A stretch of 64,000 bases of DNA from Adlercreutzia hattorii (GTDB lineage Bacteria > Actinomycetota > Coriobacteriia > Coriobacteriales > Eggerthellaceae), in contig NZ_AP022829.1 of NCBI RefSeq assembly GCF_011405655.1, positions 915,001-979,000 on the forward strand, given 5' to 3'. Each line of letters starts with the position of its first letter. Position 1 is the stretch's first letter. A program made the translations under genes and the position numbers. This document shows positions 62,172 to 64,000 of the stretch, piece by piece. The notes beneath the pieces are model-generated. The model saw only the letters and a program-made list of their open reading frames with translations. It made no database searches and was not told the origin of the DNA.

Positions 62172-62188
62172 CGGAGGCAACCGTGCAT

Positions 62189-62311
62189 GGCGAGGCGGGG
62201 GCGCTGGTGCCGCGCGCAGTTCATTCTATGGCATGCGAAAACGCCGTGACCCCCGGCGAGAAATGCCATAGAATGCTGTTTGAGCACGGCACTTGTGCCC
62301 CCGCATCGCCC
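62189..62311 (+). other. Nested four-stem structure between moeA and mogA
   Basis: Four stems nest inside each other: P1 62189-62202/62298-62311 (13 of 14 pairs), P2 GTGCCG/CGGCAC (62207-62212, 62288-62293), P3 CATTCTATGGCAT and its perfect complement (62223-62235, 62264-62276), and P4 CGCCG/CGGCG (62243-62247, 62255-62259). The whole 123-nt stretch folds as one long branched-free rod, 39 bases before the mogA start. It could be a regulatory RNA for Moco genes or an inserted palindromic element. It does not obviously match the Moco riboswitch. Confidence 0.6.
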
Positions 62312-62350
62312 CTGGGGGTTTCAAGGGAGCTGCTAAGAAAGGAAGTAAAA

Positions 62351-62884
62351 GTGACCATCAAATTCGCTATCATCACGTGTTCCGACACCCGCACTTTGGA
62401 AACCGACGAGGCGGGGCAGAAACTGGAGCAGCTCATTGCCGAGCAGGGTTGGGAGTGCATCCGCCGCGTTGTGGAAATGGACGAGCGCCCGTTTATCGCC
62501 GGCGCACTCATCGACGCCTGCGACAACACCGATGCCGATATCGTGCTCACCTGCGGCGGCTCGGGCCTCTCGCTGCGCGACGTGACCCCCGAGGCTACCC
62601 GCGACGTGGCCGACCGCGAGGTGCCCGGCATCGCCGAGGCCATGCGCGCCCACAGCGTCGCCATCACGCCCTTCGCCATGCTCTCGCGCGCCATCTGCGC
62701 CCAGCGCGGGCACACGCTCATCATCAACCTGCCCGGCTCCACCAAGGCGGCCACCGAGAACTGGGAGGGCATCGTGGCGGCGCTGCCCCACGCCGTGAAG
62801 ATGATGGCCGGCGAGGGCCACAGCACGCAGAAGGACCTCTCGGAGAAGCTCGCCGCCGCCGCGGCCCAGGGCGAGCTCGGCTAA
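62351..62884 (+). CDS. mogA: MogA/MoaB-type molybdopterin adenylyltransferase
   Basis: This adenylylates molybdopterin, preparing it for MoeA. The 177-residue product has TCGGSGLSLRDVTPEAT, EVPGIAEAMRAHS and NLPGSTKAATENW, the family active-site segments, and the usual length. GTG 62351 follows AAAGGAAG. It probably shares a transcript with moeA, with the nested hairpin structure between them. MogA and MoaB cannot be separated with certainty by eye. Confidence 0.93.
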   Translation: MTIKFAIITCSDTRTLETDEAGQKLEQLIAEQGWECIRRVVEMDERPFIAGALIDACDNTDADIVLTCGGSGLSLRDVTPEATRDVADREVPGIAEAMRAHSVAITPFAMLSRAICAQRGHTLIINLPGSTKAATENWEGIVAALPHAVKMMAGEGHSTQKDLSEKLAAAAAQGELG

Positions 62885-63088
62885 GGCGCGAATGCGTCTC
62901 GGCGCAGAGCCAGCGGCGGCTGCGTTTTTCTTGCGGCACTTCGGAGCTGGGGCCTTCTGATTGGAAGTCTTTGTCCCCTCTCGAAAGAGCGCGCTCCCGA
63001 GCAGCGGGTCTGCGCTATACTTCACGGGGAACGTGTTCTAGATGCGGCCGCGCTCGATAGGGGCGCGGCTGTTTGAGGTGGTAGCACT

Positions 63089-64000
63089 ATGACTGATCTT
63101 CCCAATGGGTTCACGGGGTTTTCGCACCGAGATCCGAACTTCGTGTCCGCGGGCGACGCCCTGCGCGGCTCGCGGTACGACGACACGCCGTTCGCGGCGC
63201 GCAAGCAGGCCCAGGCCCGCAATCTGGCCGAGGCCTGGTCGCCGGCCGCCTCCGAGCGCGCCGGCGCGGGCGTCGCTGCCGAGGGCGGCTCCGATGCGGC
63301 CGCCCGTGGGGCATCGCGTTCGCTGTCCCAGCTGTCATCGGCGGCCAGCGACGTGCTGCGCTTCGCCGAGCAGGGCACCCAGGCCACCGGTGCCCCGCGC
63401 TTCGACCCGGACAAGCTCGCCCGCATCCCCGAGACCGATCGGCGCTGGGCCTGGGTGGAGATCGACCTGAACGCCATCCGCCACAACGCCTCGGCCGTGA
63501 AGCGGCGCCTGAATCCGGGCACCCGGCTCATGGCCGTGGTGAAGGCCGACGGCTACGGCCACGGCGCCGTGCAGTGCGCCAAGACGGCGCTGAACTCCGG
63601 GGCCGAGTACTTGGGCGTGGCCACGGTGGACGAGGCCATCGCCCTGCGCGAGGCTTACGTGAACGCCCCTATCCTCATTTTGGGCGAGCCCCCGGCCACG
63701 GCCATCCCGCTGCTTCTGGCCTACAAGATCATGCCGGCGGTCTACACTGCCGAGTTCGCCATCCGCTATGCCGAGGCCGCCGACGCCTTCGGGGTGTCCG
63801 CGCCCTTCCATCTGAAGGTGAACACGGGCATGAACCGCATCGGCGTGCGTTGGGACGAAGTGGTGGAATTCGCGCGGCAGATATCGTTTCATCGGGCGCT
63901 CGATATGGTGGGCACCTTCACCCACTTCGCCACGGCCGACTGCCCCGGCACCATCGACTTCGAGCGTCAGGTCAAGCGCTTCTACGAGGCTGTAAACGCC
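63089..64000 (+). CDS. alr: Alanine racemase (3'-truncated) with N-terminal extension
   Basis: This PLP enzyme makes D-alanine for peptidoglycan. The frame is open to the window edge (304 residues seen). Recognisable parts are WVEIDLNAIRHN (from residue 122), the PLP-lysine motif VVKADGYGHG (Lys152), KVNTGMNRIG and GTFTHFATAD. The first ~115 residues are an Ala/Arg/Ser-rich extension with no similarity to Alr, which normally starts near the WVEID segment. ATG 63089 is preceded by GAGGTGG, and no better internal start with a site is evident. A hairpin GCCGCGC/GCGCGGC lies just upstream (63047-63069). Confidence 0.9.
   Translation, partial: MTDLPNGFTGFSHRDPNFVSAGDALRGSRYDDTPFAARKQAQARNLAEAWSPAASERAGAGVAAEGGSDAAARGASRSLSQLSSAASDVLRFAEQGTQATGAPRFDPDKLARIPETDRRWAWVEIDLNAIRHNASAVKRRLNPGTRLMAVVKADGYGHGAVQCAKTALNSGAEYLGVATVDEAIALREAYVNAPILILGEPPATAIPLLLAYKIMPAVYTAEFAIRYAEAADAFGVSAPFHLKVNTGMNRIGVRWDEVVEFARQISFHRALDMVGTFTHFATADCPGTIDFERQVKRFYEAVNA

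Noticed and set aside
62172-62350. Known Moco riboswitch
   Set aside because: Position fits, but the simple nested rod does not match the multi-stem Moco RNA architecture as I remember it; left as an unassigned structure.

Overview
The window is a continuous piece of a GC-rich (about 60-67% by eye) bacterial chromosome. It most resembles a member of the Eggerthellaceae (Coriobacteriia, anaerobic gut Actinobacteria such as Eggerthella, Gordonibacter or Adlercreutzia). The reasons are the density of respiratory molybdoenzyme, NrfD, TorD, Tat and Moco genes, menaquinone methylation, oleate hydratase, OFA-type MFS paralogues, a deiminase/carbamoyltransferase pair, HrcA/CIRCE-type groESL control and frequent GTG/TTG starts. 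The genus is an inference; no rRNA is present.

Layout: 1-5756 is the kdp potassium-uptake operon (kdpB cut by the window edge, kdpC, kdpD, kdpE). 5839-8304 is a tightly overlapping NrfD-like / GntR / slipin cassette. 8305-8959 has no large gene; it holds a 41-residue hydrophobic ORF on the minus strand facing a string of hairpins on the plus strand (a candidate type I toxin-antitoxin locus) and an operator-rich promoter region. 8960-13408 is a Tat-exported molybdenum oxidoreductase operon whose first two subunits have visibly lower GC than the third. 13752-14583 is a small CX4CH haem protein with a bis-His cytochrome b. 14689-19739 holds a YbaK/ProRS-like deacylase, a TorD chaperone, DUF5685 and MenG (minus strand), and an amidohydrolase-fold protein that has lost most metal ligands. 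19762-21581 is tatA-tatC-hypA; then come nadE and a NarL-type two-component pair.

24729-26802 is groES-groEL under a CIRCE element. 27175-32768 holds xanthine salvage (xpt, permease), a putative Mn exporter, an unknown gene and cstA. 33215-37911 has an HD protein, UspA, an MFS transporter, tRNA-Gln, tRNA-Lys and gshA. 37921-44835 is a TetR-controlled guanidino/ureido cluster: agmatine-deiminase-like enzyme, an ornithine-carbamoyltransferase-like enzyme with altered substrate motifs, two OFA MFS paralogues and an esterase. 45200-48839 is the alpha operon (infA, rpmJ, rpsM, rpsK, rpsD, rpoA, rplQ). 49177-55059 holds a small acidic protein, EcfT, an EamA transporter, oleate hydratase and enolase. 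55474-58646 has an orphan HigA-like antitoxin, a LysR regulator, a flavoprotein remnant and a TIGR00300-type ornithine cyclodeaminase. 58927 to the end holds an ABC exporter, moeA, mogA and the start of alanine racemase.

Several parts fit together. TatAC exports the molybdoenzyme, TorD-like protein matures it, MoeA and MogA make its cofactor, MenG methylates the quinone, and the NrfD and cytochrome b proteins exchange electrons with quinol. Arginine-derived compounds appear twice (deiminase/carbamoyltransferase and ornithine cyclodeaminase).

The most unusual material is between genes. There is a family of roughly 135-215 bp inverted-repeat (REPIN/MITE-like) elements, an AT-rich nested palindrome after groEL, a nested four-stem structure before mogA, and the candidate toxin-antitoxin locus at 8.4 kb.
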